NCBI RefSeq assembly: GCF_947179515.1
Contig: NC_067480.1
Coordinates: forward strand, 10,676,201 to 10,740,200
Direction: 5' to 3'
DNA: 64,000 nt
DNA from: Apodemus sylvaticus
Lineage: Eukaryota; Chordata; Mammalia; Rodentia; Muridae
The number at the start of each line of letters is the position of its first letter. Within the stretch, counting starts at the first letter, position 1. Made by a program: the position numbers and the translations under genes. The notes below the pieces were generated by a model, which did not search any database, had not been told where the DNA came from, and worked only from the letters and a program-made list of their open reading frames with translations. This document shows positions 11,521 through 23,059 of this stretch, piece by piece.

Positions 11521-12285
11521 CCTTCAGTGTCTCTTTACCGAGTGGTTTATTCATTGATAAGTGATGGTAAACATGTATGGCCCAAAATCTAGACTAGAAC
11601 TCTACTGTTTAAAAGTGCCATGAAATGTTCTGTCTAGTCTGAGACTCAGATGGGTTTCTAGCCAAACTCAGTAACTGTGTCAGAGTGAGGAACCATGCCC
11701 ACCTGTACCATGAGAGTTCTTAGCTCTCTAAGGCAACAGCCCCAGTTGTGTCTGCCCAGGCTGAATTGAAAGGGAGATCAGGAAGGTCTTATGCAAGCCA
11801 TTAAATTGTCTTCCTCCTCTCCTTATTAGCAAATGCCAGGAGAAACCATGCGTTCCAGAGCTAAAGAAAAGCTCTCTGCAAGTTTCATCCATAGCACAGG
11901 GATGTGGGTACAATTCTGGAATCCTTACACTGCGTTCTCTGTAGAAGAATGCGGGAGAATTGGGAAATCATTCCTAAGGCTCCTTACAGGAGATAAAGCA
12001 AGACAGTTCCTGTAGAGGAAACCTGGTGTCTCCCTCTTAGCTCAGAGAGTCACTGGGAACAGGAAGGATTGCAAATGCATCCATTTCTGGGGTTCTAAGG
12101 AGACCAGCCCCTGTACATGTCCTCCCGTGGAGCCATCCTCTCAGTGTCGTATATAATCAGGAATTTACTTCTTGATACAAACCTCTACTCAGGGAACTTC
12201 TCGGCTGTGAGGAATTTTAATCTCGATCTTAAATTCCAATGTGAAGTGCCCCCTTCATTAAGCTAAACAAAACATGGTTGTTGTG
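11521..12285. other. Unique non-coding DNA
   Basis: No gene or recognised repeat. Confidence 0.45.
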
Positions 12286-12289
12286 GTAT

Positions 12290-12486
12290 TTGGACTTTCT
12301 TTTCAGTCACATGTATATGTGTGTGTCTCTCTGTGGGTTTGTGTGTGTAGCTTTGAGGGCATGCAGGATGAAAGAGGGCATCCGATACCCTGCAGCCAGA
12401 GTTACAGACAGCTGTTAGCCACCCAGCAGAGAACGGAACTTAGGGCCCATGCAAGATGAGCATACAGTGGCCATCTCTCTAGCCTG
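12290..12486 (-). repeat. SINE B3-like, antisense
   Basis: A GT-rich segment is followed by CAGAGTTACAGACAGCTGTT, an AACTTAGGGCCCATGC segment and the terminal GGCCATCTCTCTAGCC, which is the reversed B3 order. Diverged. Confidence 0.7.
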
Positions 12487-14210
12487 TTCTCCTTGGTTTG
12501 TAATTAATACATCTTTTAAATGATGAAACATAGTATCATATCGAGATGAACAATTCAATTCTTCTAACTCATGTAAGTAATAGTTTCACATTAAAGAAAC
12601 GAGCCCTGCAAACATTCTCATAGTAGACATTGCTCGCTGGTATGCCATTCACAATAAGTCACTGCTGTGCTGTAATGGAGTCACTTCTTTGGTCCCCTGC
12701 AAGAAAAGTCTTTAAGACAAAACTATTTACAAAAGAAACCATTTGTATCTGCCCATAGATTCAGCTGCTATCAACTTTTTCATTGCTGCGAGGGTGTTGA
12801 TTGTGCTTATGAAAGCGTCTGCACCCTGTGTGACATCCTCACAGGAAAAATGATTGAAAACATTTTAAATTGCAGGCATGGAAAGAAAGTGTTGACCAGT
12901 AAGTTCCCAGATTAATCTGTCTCTGCAGTGGAAGAATAAGCGGTAAAAGGCTGAAAGATTACACTTTTCTAGGCCAGGATACAGGCTTACTTGATTTCAG
13001 TCCAGTCCCACAATTTGAGAATGCTATAAATGTTTTGCCTACAAGGCATTTTATGAATCTCACTTCTGCACATTTTGTCATTTGATCCTTTTAAGATTGT
13101 TTTTGTCAAATAATGAAAAAGACATTAAAATTGTCCCCCTACTTTTAAAAACCCTGACGATTTTAAGTTATCATGGATAGAATATTGTATACTTGTTTTG
13201 AAACATGTGTGTACAAAAATAAAATAAACCCAGTGTTGTATTCTTTTAACCAAAGTTTCTTCACCATAAAGCCTTGTATAAAAACAATAGACACGATCAT
13301 ACTTCGAGGGAAGCGGTTCTTCTTTCTGGGTAAACAGTATGCAAATAGAATGAGCAGAGAGCAGAAGCTACCAGGACTCGCTCATGCTCTGAGAAACCTG
13401 AGCCTTCCTCATCTAAACCCTGGGATGTTTAGGAGGAGTATCTGGACTTTATACAAAGCAGCTACTTCATAACATTTTCTTTTATTTGAAAAAAATTTTC
13501 CCCCTAGGATAGGTTTTGGTATTGAGGAAAAACTCACCTACCTATGTGATTATGTATCTGATTTTGTTGTTGTTGGATTTTTTTTATTATTATTCCTAAT
13601 AGTTGGATAATATACATAACACAGGAATATTTTTAAAATTTAGAAAAATAATCTTTGTAATGCTGGCATCTTAATTACCAAATGGAGACTCTGGTATCCT
13701 TTCTTTCTTTTTTTTTTTTTAAATAAAAAGTATAAATTAATAAATTAACCAATAGTAGGCATAAGAAGTTGAAAAGCAATATTACTTTGGCTTTTATTTT
13801 GTTTATCAAATAGGAAAAAATGTTTCAATAATAAAAGACCACTCCTACAAGATGAAGTATAGGAGTTGAAAGGGAATTAATTCCAAGAGCTGTATTCATA
13901 TTGCAGACAAAGCAATATCTGAAATAGTCTGTACTTCATGTTCTCTTGCTCTGACACATAACACAATTTGCTATCTTACTTTACATTTAATTTCATATTC
14001 TTCTCTTTCTTAAAAATGAGGATTAACTAGTGAGGATTGACATCTTTTGTAATTAGAAACCAAACATACCAATAAGAAATCTCTATTAGAATAATTCTCT
14101 ATTTCAGGATTTTTTTTAAACATTTTTTTTTGTCAAAGTTTGTTTGCCAAGGAAAGAACATTTTATAAAATCCATAGAACAAGCATCATTCAGCATTAGA
14201 CACTCAAGTA
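12487..14210. other. Unique AT-rich non-coding DNA
   Basis: No gene or RNA recognised. A poly-T/A-rich low-complexity patch lies near 13,700-13,750. The plus-strand 99-codon open frame at 13173 has no recognisable domain. Confidence 0.45.
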
Positions 14211-14214
14211 GGTA

Positions 14215-14252
14215 TTATTTATTTATTTATTTATTCGTTCTTTCTTTCTTTC
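14215..14252. repeat. (ATTT)n(CTTT)n simple repeat
   Basis: About five ATTT units followed by three to four CTTT units. Confidence 0.85.
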
Positions 14253-16545
14253 ACACATTTATTCTGGTCACTTGGTAGAGTGGACCGCATGTAGACAAAG
14301 GTGCAGATTATAATTCTGATCAAAAATGTGGCATCATTCAACCACAGTAAGCATTGTCATAAGCTTCCAAAGTTACTAGGTTTATTTCTTTTAAAGTCTG
14401 CTCGGAAAGCAACAAAGTCTCCATTCTACAACTTCAGCAGGGGCCATAGGCCAGTGCTTCACCTGTGCCTTCCTCCCCTCTCCTCACAAACCATGCTGTA
14501 TTTTCTTTCAGAGAAAAGCACCCAAAGATGGTGATTCATTTAAAATTAGCAACTAGTATACTATGTGCTCATTTAATTCACAGCTTTCAGGCTCTGTTTA
14601 ACATCTGGCCTTTTTTCCTCAGCTATTTGCGGATTTCTAGCTGTAGCCATTTGCGCTGACATGGTGTTACCGCTTCACATGTCACGATACGTTAAAAGCT
14701 CCCTTTGGAATTAGTCACCAGTTTCGCCACTCTGATGGGTATAAAACTAGTAATGGCGGGAAGCACAGATGACCTGACCAAACACCATGCAGTACTTTGT
14801 TTCTCAGCAGTATGACAGAAATGAAGAAAACAGGAGATGGATTAAGGGTTCAAGGCCCCTTAGAGCAGCCTGGATACACACCACAGAAGGATGTAAAGGG
14901 ACTGGATTGCAAACTGACCGGTTCCCAGTTGAAAAGCGGGAATGTTCTCCCACATAATTGTGGAACAGATCCACAGTCTGTACCCCGTCCACTGAATGTC
15001 AGGATTTCTTTGGAGACCCTTGACAACAGGCCATCAGCCAGATGCCAGCAGCACAAGGGCTCGCTGTCCTTAGATGGGGCGTGCTCCAGAGGTGCATATA
15101 ATTCTTTCAAACCCTGATCTGGGATCACTAGACTTAGGCATCCATTTCCAATTAATTTGGTCACAGGAGTTTATCTGTCACCTTTGTTATGTCACAGCAG
15201 TATGTGGCATGCCTGCTTCCCATGGACTATCAACTGTTAAGGACAGTGGCCTGCAGAATGCCACCCCCAGCCCCTGAGTTAGCTCCTATCTTGTTACATT
15301 TGGTTTAAACTAGATGAAACTAGCCACAGGTTTGAAAATGAACCTGTGGTTTCAGGCTCCGTTGAAAAGGGATTGGTCAAATTCCTGGCATGGTGACATA
15401 GCAGGTTATCGATGTCCATGCCCTGCTAATTCACTCTGATGTTCTGCAAAAGGTCAGGGTAAAGTTCTTACTCTGGGAAAGTGTGTGTTCAACTTCAGTA
15501 GAAAATATTCTTCTCCTTGCTCCTGAATAAGCATTTGATAAAGCTATGCACATGCCATTCCCATGTGCAGAGGATCCCTCTGGGTACTGCCTATCATCTC
15601 CCTCAAAGGTGTGCACTCCAGTGCAGGGCAGGTGGGAACAGCCAGTAAAGGAAAGGGTGTGCTTCCAAGTAAAGGAGGTGCTGTGCAGTCAAGCCACGAG
15701 GACCAGAAACCCACAGGTACCTGACGGCCAAAGCTGTCCAGCTGGCTTCCACACAGCATAGTGCTGGGGACACAGTCAGCCCCGCTGTTCCTACAACAGG
15801 TGCCCTTTGGTTAATAGTAGCACACAGTATATGAATATTATAAACAAACGGATTATGCACAACTTATGTTATACATTCATAAAGCATAATAGCTTGAAAA
15901 TCAAGTACAATAGAAACTGAACTCTGATTCTTCGAAAGTGTTTTAACTTTCTCAGTCCACCCTCAGGACAGTTAGCAGGTCAGCCTCTTGTCCTGTGACA
16001 TCTTCCCTGTACCCCCTGCTTTGATACAGCTAGTTCAGATTGGGAAAGCTGAGAGTCCAAAACCTTACTTATGTGAATTCCTAAGACTACCCTTGCTCCC
16101 CGCACACTTATAAACCAAGACTCAGGAAAAGCACCAGTCTTGGAGGGTTAGAAGCAGCTCTCATTCTTCTCTTTCGATCCAAACTCATATTGTTCCCTTT
16201 AAAACAAACCAATCCAGAGCATGCTCAGTGCGCCCAGTCTTGTCCCTTTCCGTTCCTCATGTGATTGGGTGCAGGTAAAATATGGTACATGCCTGCCAAA
16301 TGACTTGGGAGACTCCACAGAGGGCCAGTCCCACTGAGCCTCCGCCCTCCTCTCCCAGATCGGATGTTAAGGTGATCTTCCAAGTGTGCCTTTGGAATGC
16401 ACGCCAGAATTTCCAGTTTTGTTCCATGAATTTTCTGGTGGGCTTGCATGTGTCTTTTGGAGAGAGTTTTTACCATCTCCAGGGTCTTCATTCTCTTTGC
16501 CATTTTTGGTGTTGATTTTATTATGAAGTCAGTTAAACGGGTTTG
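14253..16545. other. Unique non-coding DNA
   Basis: No gene or recognised repeat across 2.3 kb. Overlapping open frames around 14.8-15.2 kb and 15.5-15.9 kb occur on both strands and share no domain signature. Confidence 0.45.
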
Positions 16546-16551
16546 GTTTTA

Positions 16552-16594
16552 TTTAAAAAAAAAAAAAAAAACAAAAACAAACAACAAAAAAAAC
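16552..16594. repeat. A-rich low-complexity tract
   Basis: A run of about 18 A followed by CAAAAACAAACAAC-type sequence. It could be the tail of an unrecognised retroposed sequence, but I see no body or flanking duplication. Confidence 0.7.
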
Positions 16595-16799
16595 CATAAT
16601 CTCCAGCTCAAACTCCAGCTCAACTCCCACCTGGAAGAAAAACAAGATAAGCCGCGACATGGTAGAAATGCCACTATTCAGTGTCTCTCTGACAGGTGAC
16701 CAAAGGAACAAGGAAGGCAGGAAAAGAAAGGGGCAGGTAAAAACAAGTTGCCAGTGAAACCTTAGACAGCATTCCAGGTGTGAATGTTTCAGGGTTTTC

Positions 16800-16801
<2 letters not shown>

Positions 16802-16860
<59 letters not shown>
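16802..16860. repeat. (GT)n microsatellite
   Basis: About 29 perfect GT units. Confidence 0.97.
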
Positions 16861-16862
<2 letters not shown>

Positions 16863-16989
16863 CAGACAAACTAGCAGATCCCATGGCCTGTAATGTCAGT
16901 GGGGCAAAGGATAATACCATTGCTGTCAGGGCCAAGACACATGGAGACCCGGCTTTTGTTCCCCCCGCTGGGGTCCTGATTATAATGGA

Positions 16990-17800
16990 CCCTTAATTAT
17001 GCGAGTACAGCAGGACATTAATAGGACCAATCACCTGTTTGAAAGAGCTCTAGAGGGCTGTTTACTAGAAATGTATTAAATATGGCATGAAGACAGATCA
17101 CCTCTCCTTTTGTAAAGTGACACGGTAGTCAGGATATATGTTCAGTAAAATGGTTTGTGGAAACCTTCTGTGTATCCTGTCAATTAACCTAAAAGCTGCA
17201 TAAATGAAGTCTAACAGGACAGCACTTGGAATAAATGGGTGTGTTCACCTCTGCCTCTCAGCAGTAGAAACGTTCACTTTGAACCACCGGCGTTTGCACA
17301 GCGCGTTCCTTGCCACGCATCGCACCTGAGCGAAGCCAGGCCAGAGAACTCACTCGGTGCTTACATTAGTGATGTTGGAGGACTTGTATTTTTATGAACC
17401 TGGTGCATTTCCCTGACATGCTAATATAAGAGTCTTCTGTACAGAAAAAGCATTGATGGCCTAGTACAATGATCTTGTAAGGTATGCCCTAGTGTGCCTT
17501 AGCGTACAAACACCCCCTTTAACTCACTGTGGCAAATGAAAGAAAATCCATTTATGAATTTTCCAACTATCAGTGAAAGCTACTTCTCCCACCCCCTCTC
17601 TGACCTTATCTGGAGAGCACTGTATATTCAAATATATTTTATCTCTTCCTGCTCAAAGTTCATCTTTGCCTTTTATTTAGTTTTCCCAATGAACATTATA
17701 TGAAACCCCTCATTCACTTGTAATTAGAATTGGGTCTCTACTCTCTGCCATGCTGGAAATGCTGCACAGATCGCTAGCAGCCATGTAAAACGTATTTCAC
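16990..17800. promoter_or_regulatory. Repeat-free candidate regulatory block
   Basis: No interspersed repeat is visible for about 0.8 kb. The block combines AT-rich motifs (TAATTA-like words, TTTATGAATT) with a short island of seven CpGs in about 50 bases (17287-17337) in otherwise CpG-poor DNA. No open frame. I infer a conserved non-coding element from texture only; no alignment was possible. Confidence 0.3.
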
Positions 17801-18402
17801 GATTGGCCTCGGGTTAGGAAATCATGTTGTACATTTTGTCTAATAAAGTTAAATTCGAGCAAAGCTTTACCCACAAGGAGGCACATTTCAGCTGTAATGA
17901 GGGTGGATGGGGAGGTGAAACTGGACTGGGTGAGGTGGGGGATAAATGTGTGCTCACACTATCTATGGGCTGGTTTCTCTTCCCTTCCTGAGAGAGGAAA
18001 ACAGCAAGGGTTCTTTTCCTGTGCAATGGTCCCTGTCCTTGGACCGTATTTTGCTAGGCTGTAAGACAGAAGCCACTGCTACCATCCAAGATGTCCTTCA
18101 GGAAAAGGTGCCTTCTTCAGGGCAGAGTAACAAAGCATCCTTCACAGCAGTGGGACCCTGGACACCCTGTGGAGAGGGGGACTTCCTCACCCTCAGATCT
18201 CTTTCCCCCCAGAAGGAAATGAACATGCTGAGCCCTAGTGGGCAGACATCTGCTAAGCAGCCTCTTCTTGTCAGCGGCAAGAGTCTCACTGTTTTAGGTG
18301 TCTTTATGGTCTTCTTAGGTTTGTTTTCTGAATTATCCAGAATAAAACTTGGAACTGCACCCCCCCAAGCCCCCAAAATACCTTTTTCTGGTACTGCCCC
18401 TT

Positions 18403-18592
18403 TTTTTAAAACAATTATTTATTTATTTTATTTACATGAGCACACTGTCAGTGTCTTCAGACACACCAGAAGAGGAAGAGGACATATCCCATGACAGATG
18501 GTTGTGAGCCTCCATGTGGTTGCTGGGAATTGAACTCAGGACCTCTGGAAGAGCAGTTAGTGCTCTTAACTGCTGAGCCATCTCTCCAGACC
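18403..18592 (-). repeat. SINE B2, antisense, with target-site duplication
   Basis: Full-length reversed B2: an AT-rich TTTATTTATTTTATTTACAT tail, GTCTTCAGACACACCAGAAG, GGTTGCTGGGAATTGAACTC and TTAACTGCTGAGCCATCTCT. Imperfect flanking duplications (18389-18402 TGGTACTGCCCCTT and 18594-18608 TGATACTGCACCTTA) mark the ends. The close fit to B2 and the surviving duplication indicate a fairly young, murine-lineage insertion. Confidence 0.92.
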
Positions 18593-18608
18593 CTGATACT
18601 GCACCTTA

Positions 18609-19545
18609 AGATTAATTTAACAGCTACAACTTGCTGTTGCTTTATGACTGAGCTGTGTCAGCTGATTGAGATATTTTGGTCTGTTTCAATCAAGACTCCT
18701 CCAGAGCCCCCAGAAACGATTAAATATAAGGATTGTCAGAGCATGCAGGATGTGTTCTTGTTCAAGATTATTTATTTTCTAAATCTCTTTGCTTTCCCAT
18801 ATAAATCTTAAAGAAAAGCAAACAGTTGTTTTCCTTTAAATAAGTCATTTGAAAACTCATTTTTTTTACCTCCTGTGCTACATGCACCTAAAATTTGGTG
18901 CAGTCTGAAGCATAGCTTTGTGTGCATGAGAAATAGCCATTATCAATGAAAGAACTTACTGGTTGTCTTCAAAACAGAAATGATTATTATCAGTATTCCA
19001 GCCTTAGTGATAGATTCTTAACACTTTTCCCGACATTTCCTGCCTCACTTCTCAAGGGACCCCGCTCAAGAGAAGAAGTGCCTGGAGTCACAGCTGAGGG
19101 TTCCCTCCCTGCAAGGGGGCCTGGGTTGGAAAAAGCAGCTTTCCAAAGGGTCAAGGATGCAGAAACTGATTCTCACACACTATTACACAGTGTAACTAAC
19201 GGAACAAATGCCAAATAATTGCTGGTACGAACATGTAGGTGGATGTTTACTTTGTGTGGTTACCATGGATTCCTTAACAGTCATGTGCCAACTGTGATTG
19301 AATTACTGCGAATTTAAGGAGATATTAATGATATTATTAGCTCAATCCAATAATTTATCTGAAAGACAACTAGAACTACATTGTGTCCAACTTGCTTTGA
19401 TATTTTCCTATCCCATGGGCATTGTTTCCATATTCGCAATTCCATTTAATAAAAGGAGACGTGCATATACTTTATGCCTAAAGGTCATTGAGCTTTTGAT
19501 TCTACTGATGCGTGACCAGAGCCTATGGAGCTGTTAATATATGTT
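18609..19545. other. Unique non-coding DNA
   Basis: No gene or recognised repeat. Confidence 0.45.
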
Positions 19546-19549
19546 AAAC

Positions 19550-19690
19550 ACCAGAATAATCACTTCACATACGTCTTCCTGTGCAGCATTCACAGGACAT
19601 AATCAGCTCCATCTTCTAAATTAGAAACCAGGGTTAGAGAGAGGTTAGTTAGCAGTCCCACAGTCCCACAGTCCCACACTTGTGAGACCT
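19550..19690 (-). repeat. MIR SINE, antisense
   Basis: CACTTCACATACGTCTTCCT, then CCATCTTCTAAATTAGAAACC and GGTTAGAGAGAGGTTAGTTA follow the reversed MIR order. It ends in a three-copy 9-bp repeat (CAGTCCCA-type, about 19654-19678). Confidence 0.65.
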
Positions 19691-19744
19691 AGGAGAGAAA
19701 CCTCAGTGGACCCAAAATGATCTTCTCAGGCACGGTGTTTAGGG

Positions 19745-19905
19745 CCCCATCCAGTTGCAGCAGCACCACTCAGGAATGGAGAGGTGCAAATCTGAGCTAC
19801 TCCGAAACCCAACTGAGTCAGAAGCTCTGGGCATTGGGGCCAGATCGCGATCTCACAAGCCCAGGCAATTCTACCACTGACATTTTGAGGTTCAGAGCCC
19901 CCTTG
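19745..19905. repeat. MER5A-like (hAT-Charlie) DNA transposon remnant
   Basis: CTGAGTCAGAAGCTCTGGGC, GGGGCCAGATCGCGATCTCA and CAAGCCCAGGCAATTCTACC follow the interior of the short non-autonomous MER5A element, with matching sequence on both sides. It is diverged, as expected for an ancient mammalian element. It encodes nothing. Confidence 0.65.
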
Positions 19906-19909
19906 TCCT

Positions 19910-20510
19910 GCTCTCAAGCCTGCGTCTCCAGCCATCTTTCCTATCCTATATCTGCATAAAGAGTGACAGACACCTTGTTTTACCTGCAGTCACCTAAACC
20001 CCCGCCCTTATTTGCCTTTCTGTATTTGATGAATCTAAGCCTTCAAAAAACATATTTAACTTTAGTCGAGCATCAGACTCTGTGCTAGGATTTCTTCTTG
20101 CACAGACATTTTGAGTATTATCCAGTGAAAGTTGTCCCAGCTGTGAACCGTCCACAGTGTGAGTCCTTGCAGAATGTGTTTGTCAGGTTTGCCTGGAGCC
20201 AGTCGCTTGGATGGTCATAACCTCCCGAAGAGGACTGTGAGGAGGTCCCTGCAAAGATTATTGGGAGATTTCAGGATTCATAAAGACTGGCCGCAGGGGG
20301 CGAAAGTGAGATCAGCCTGAGAGTCACAGGTTTTGTTTTTCCTGTGAGTGAGGAATAGATGGTGATAACTACCATTATCCCTGTAGCAACTATGATTATT
20401 GAAAATTTACCTGTAATAAATTAAGGTTCTAGCATTGTATATGAATACTATTGAAGTGTGCGTGTTTTATCATTTTGAAAGTTACAAAGAAAATGAATGA
20501 TAACCCACTA
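19910..20510. other. Unique non-coding DNA
   Basis: No gene or recognised repeat. Confidence 0.45.
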
Positions 20511-20529
20511 ATTAAGAAAAGAAAACTCG

Positions 20530-20692
20530 AAGCCGGGTGTGTTGGCGCACGCCTGTAATCCCAGCACTTGGGAGGCAGAGGCAGGCGGATTTCTAAGTTC
20601 GAGGCCAGCCTGGTCTACAGAGTGAGTTCCAGGACAGCCAGGGCTACACAGAGAAACCCTGTCTCGAAAAACCAATTAAAAAGAAAAAAGAA
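20530..20692 (+). repeat. Young B1 SINE with perfect 15-bp target-site duplication
   Basis: Full-length sense B1: GCCGGGTGTGTTGGCGCACG, CCCAGCACTTGGGAGGCAGA, a box B-like GTTCGAGGCCAGCCTGG, and GGGCTACACAGAGAAACCCT followed by an A-rich tail. The identical flanking duplications are 20514-20528 and 20693-20707 (AAGAAAAGAAAACTC). The GGCGGATTTCT(A/G)AGTTCGAGG form is what I associate with Mus-type B1, which supports mouse over rat. Confidence 0.97.
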
Positions 20693-20709
20693 AAGAAAAG
20701 AAAACTCAA

Positions 20710-21055
20710 AAATAGCAATAGTTGATTCTTGTCCATAAACCAAGTATGAAACCTATAGATTGCTGATCCCTGATTTTGCTACACAGCTCTTTGTAAACCC
20801 TTTCAGAAAGACTATCCCCTTGTGAATAAAAAGACATACAGTGAGGTAGCCTTGCCCCCCTAGGTAGTAGCAAGGGATAAGTATTTTTGTTTGTTCATTT
20901 TACCTTCTAAATTCCCAACCCCCTTCTCTGGTGGGTTCCAAAACCATCTCAGTCATACATGATACTGGGCACAGGGCAAAGGGAGGGAGCTTTGGAATTT
21001 GGAATGTTTCTTATTGTGCTAGTATATTTTAAAATTTATAATGCCCTCCTCCTAC
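20710..21055. other. Unique non-coding DNA
   Basis: No gene or recognised repeat. Confidence 0.45.
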
Positions 21056-21078
21056 ATGTGCGCGCACACGCGCGCGCG

Positions 21079-21114
<36 letters not shown>
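21056..21114. repeat. Compound (CG)n(CA)n repeat
   Basis: GTGCGCGCACA, about nine CG units, then about 14 CA units; same layout and strand order as the tract at 1061-1124. Confidence 0.95.
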
Positions 21115-21118
<4 letters not shown>

Positions 21119-21478
21119 CCTTTAGAATAAAACCAATTCTTATTTATAACTAGTGTTGCTCAAGATCCCAGTATTATAACTACTTACTCAAGTTGAATTT
21201 TCTCCCATTAAATCTTTATCTTTTCTTTTTCTCCAAATGGTTGTCATATCATCACAGGTTCCAAAGAGCAATAGGGGGAAATGACACAAAAGCTTGTTTT
21301 AAAAAAAGAAACAAATCTTTTTTTTTCCGCCTGCTCATGTCTTATCATAGGTCTTTACTGCTATCTCAAGTGAGTGTTTTCAGATAGTCAAAGTGAAGAA
21401 AGGAGATCCTGGGAAGTCAGAACAGCTACTCACCTGTCCTCAGTTCTCAGCCCGTCTTTAGTCCTCCTGGGCATCATC
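21115..21478. other. Unique spacer between two (CG)n(CA)n tracts
   Basis: No gene or repeat recognised. Confidence 0.45.
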
Positions 21479-21540
21479 CGCGCGCGCGCGCGCGCGCACA
21501 CACACACGCACACACGCACGCACGCACGCACGCATGCACA
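21479..21540. repeat. Compound (CG)n(CA)n(CACG)n repeat
   Basis: About nine CG units, then CA units, then CACG/CGCA tetranucleotides. It is the second CG-CA composite within 420 bases. Confidence 0.95.
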
Positions 21541-21781
21541 AGGCCCGCTGGTGCCTTTCTGTCTTCATTTTTGCACCATCTGTAGCACTTCATAAAATGA
21601 ACTCCGTCATTTGGTAGCTCTTTGTTGGCTGGTTAGTAGATATTAGTTTCAAGTAGGCACAATAGTTGAAACTCTCTTTCCATTCTCATGTTGAAAAGAG
21701 AAGGTGGGGAGAGAACCAACAATGAGAAGGAAAATCGTGAACAACAGATCCTAGACAACTTAGCTTTCAATTTTTTTCATT

Positions 21782-22012
21782 TTTTAAAAATTGGATAGTT
21801 TCTTCATATTTCAAATGTTATCCCCTTTCCCTGTCCCACTCCCCAGAAACTCCCTATTCCCTCTCCCCTCCCCCTGCTTCTGTGAGGGTGCTCACCCACT
21901 CCCACTTCCCCACCCTCAAATTCCCTTACACTGGGGCATCGAGCCTTCACAGGACCAAGGAAGGGCCTCTTCTCCCATTGATGCCCGACAAGGCCATCCT
22001 CTGCTACACATG
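21782..22012 (-). mobile_element. LINE-1 3' UTR fragment, antisense, truncated
   Basis: Reversed L1 3' end: ATTTCAAATGTTATCCCCTT, CCTTACACTGGGGCATCGAG, CTTCACAGGACCAAGG and GCCATCCTCTGCTACACATG. It resembles the 3' UTR of relatively young murine L1 families. The T-rich stretch at 21768-21790 is the reversed poly-A tail. It stops at about 22012, where a TA/CA microsatellite begins. Confidence 0.85.
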
Positions 22013-22015
22013 GGA

Positions 22016-22031
22016 ATATATATATATATAT

Positions 22032-22073
<42 letters not shown>
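22016..22073. repeat. (TA)n(CA)n compound microsatellite
   Basis: About eight TA units followed by about 20 CA units, directly abutting the truncated end of the L1 fragment. Confidence 0.95.
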
Positions 22074-22075
<2 letters not shown>

Positions 22076-22079
22076 GATA

Positions 22080-22620
22080 TACATCTGGAGATTTAAGTCC
22101 CCTTGCAGATTACAAACAGAAATCACCCAATCTTCTCAGAGTTGCATTTGACTTTGAAGGTTCATATGTTAACAATTTTTATCTGTAAAAATGGGCATCC
22201 ATTTGTAGCATAATTGTTGGAATATTTAGAAATAGCATACTATCATTCTAATCTCTTTGTTGAAATTGCTGCTTTTGAGTCCCTAGTTCCATGTGTTTTA
22301 AAACAAAGTATTAGTACCCTAATATTTATATTCATTTTGATAATATACAACTACTTTGTAGTATGTGTCTGCTGGTATAAAACTCTATATTGAATATTAA
22401 ACATTTCACCAACAACACTTTATGTTATCGTACTAGATTAACCATATTTCAATTTTCTGTTAAAAAAAAAATCAGACTTAGGAGAATTCAAACAAGGAGT
22501 AAGAATAAATCCCGAAATGAAAACCATCACATAATAAACAATAAATAAATCAAAATCCTAGGCAATGACTTATATTAAGGTTTCCCTTAATGTAATTGAC
22601 GGAAGGAAAAACAAAAGAGA
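22080..22620. other. Unique AT-rich non-coding DNA
   Basis: No gene or recognised repeat. Confidence 0.45.

Positions 22621-22621
<1 letters not shown>

Positions 22622-22668
<47 letters not shown>
22622..22668. repeat. (GT)n microsatellite
   Basis: About 21 GT units, nearly perfect. Confidence 0.95.
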
Positions 22669-22669
<1 letters not shown>

Positions 22670-23000
22670 CTTTTACCTACATCCTTAATCTTGAATTTTA
22701 CATAGAATTAAAAAGAAAAAAACATATTAGGTGTTACGTAGTAGAAATAGATCATGGAATGATGGAATGATGAGGGTTTGAATTGAAAATAAATATTACA
22801 GTATTTCTTTACTGAATGGGTTTATGTGACATGACTTACTCCTAATTAAACTTAGTGCATGCAAAACTTTGAATGAAAATAAATCAGATTTTTGGAGGAA
22901 AGTAAATTTCCCAAATTTTATAGGAAGTCTCCTTAACTGGTCCTTTGTGTCACCCACCTCTGCTTCCCTGGAGGTGTTACTGTACAGTCAGAGACAATGC
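22670..23000. other. Unique AT-rich non-coding DNA
   Basis: No gene or recognised repeat; includes a short TGGAATGA duplication near 22754-22770. Confidence 0.45.
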
Positions 23001-23003
23001 ATG

Positions 23004-23052
23004 GGAGGGGGGAACAGGAGGGAGGGGAGGAGCGGGAGGAGGGGGAGGAGGT
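23004..23052 (+). repeat. G-rich polypurine tract
   Basis: Runs of GGGAGG, GGGG and GGAGGAGG spaced by one to five bases, with at least four G3+ runs on the plus strand. It fits a G-quadruplex-prone sequence. The minus-strand frame reading PPPPPPPAPPLPPVPP is its shadow. Confidence 0.8.
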
Positions 23053-23059
23053 ATGAATG

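Noticed and set aside
16552..16594. The A-rich tract considered as the tail of a processed pseudogene
   Set aside because: No upstream gene-like body and no flanking duplication were visible.
17946..18494. A 182-codon plus-strand frame
   Set aside because: Its 3' part runs into an antisense B2 SINE, the 5' part has no recognisable domain, and length is near the chance maximum.
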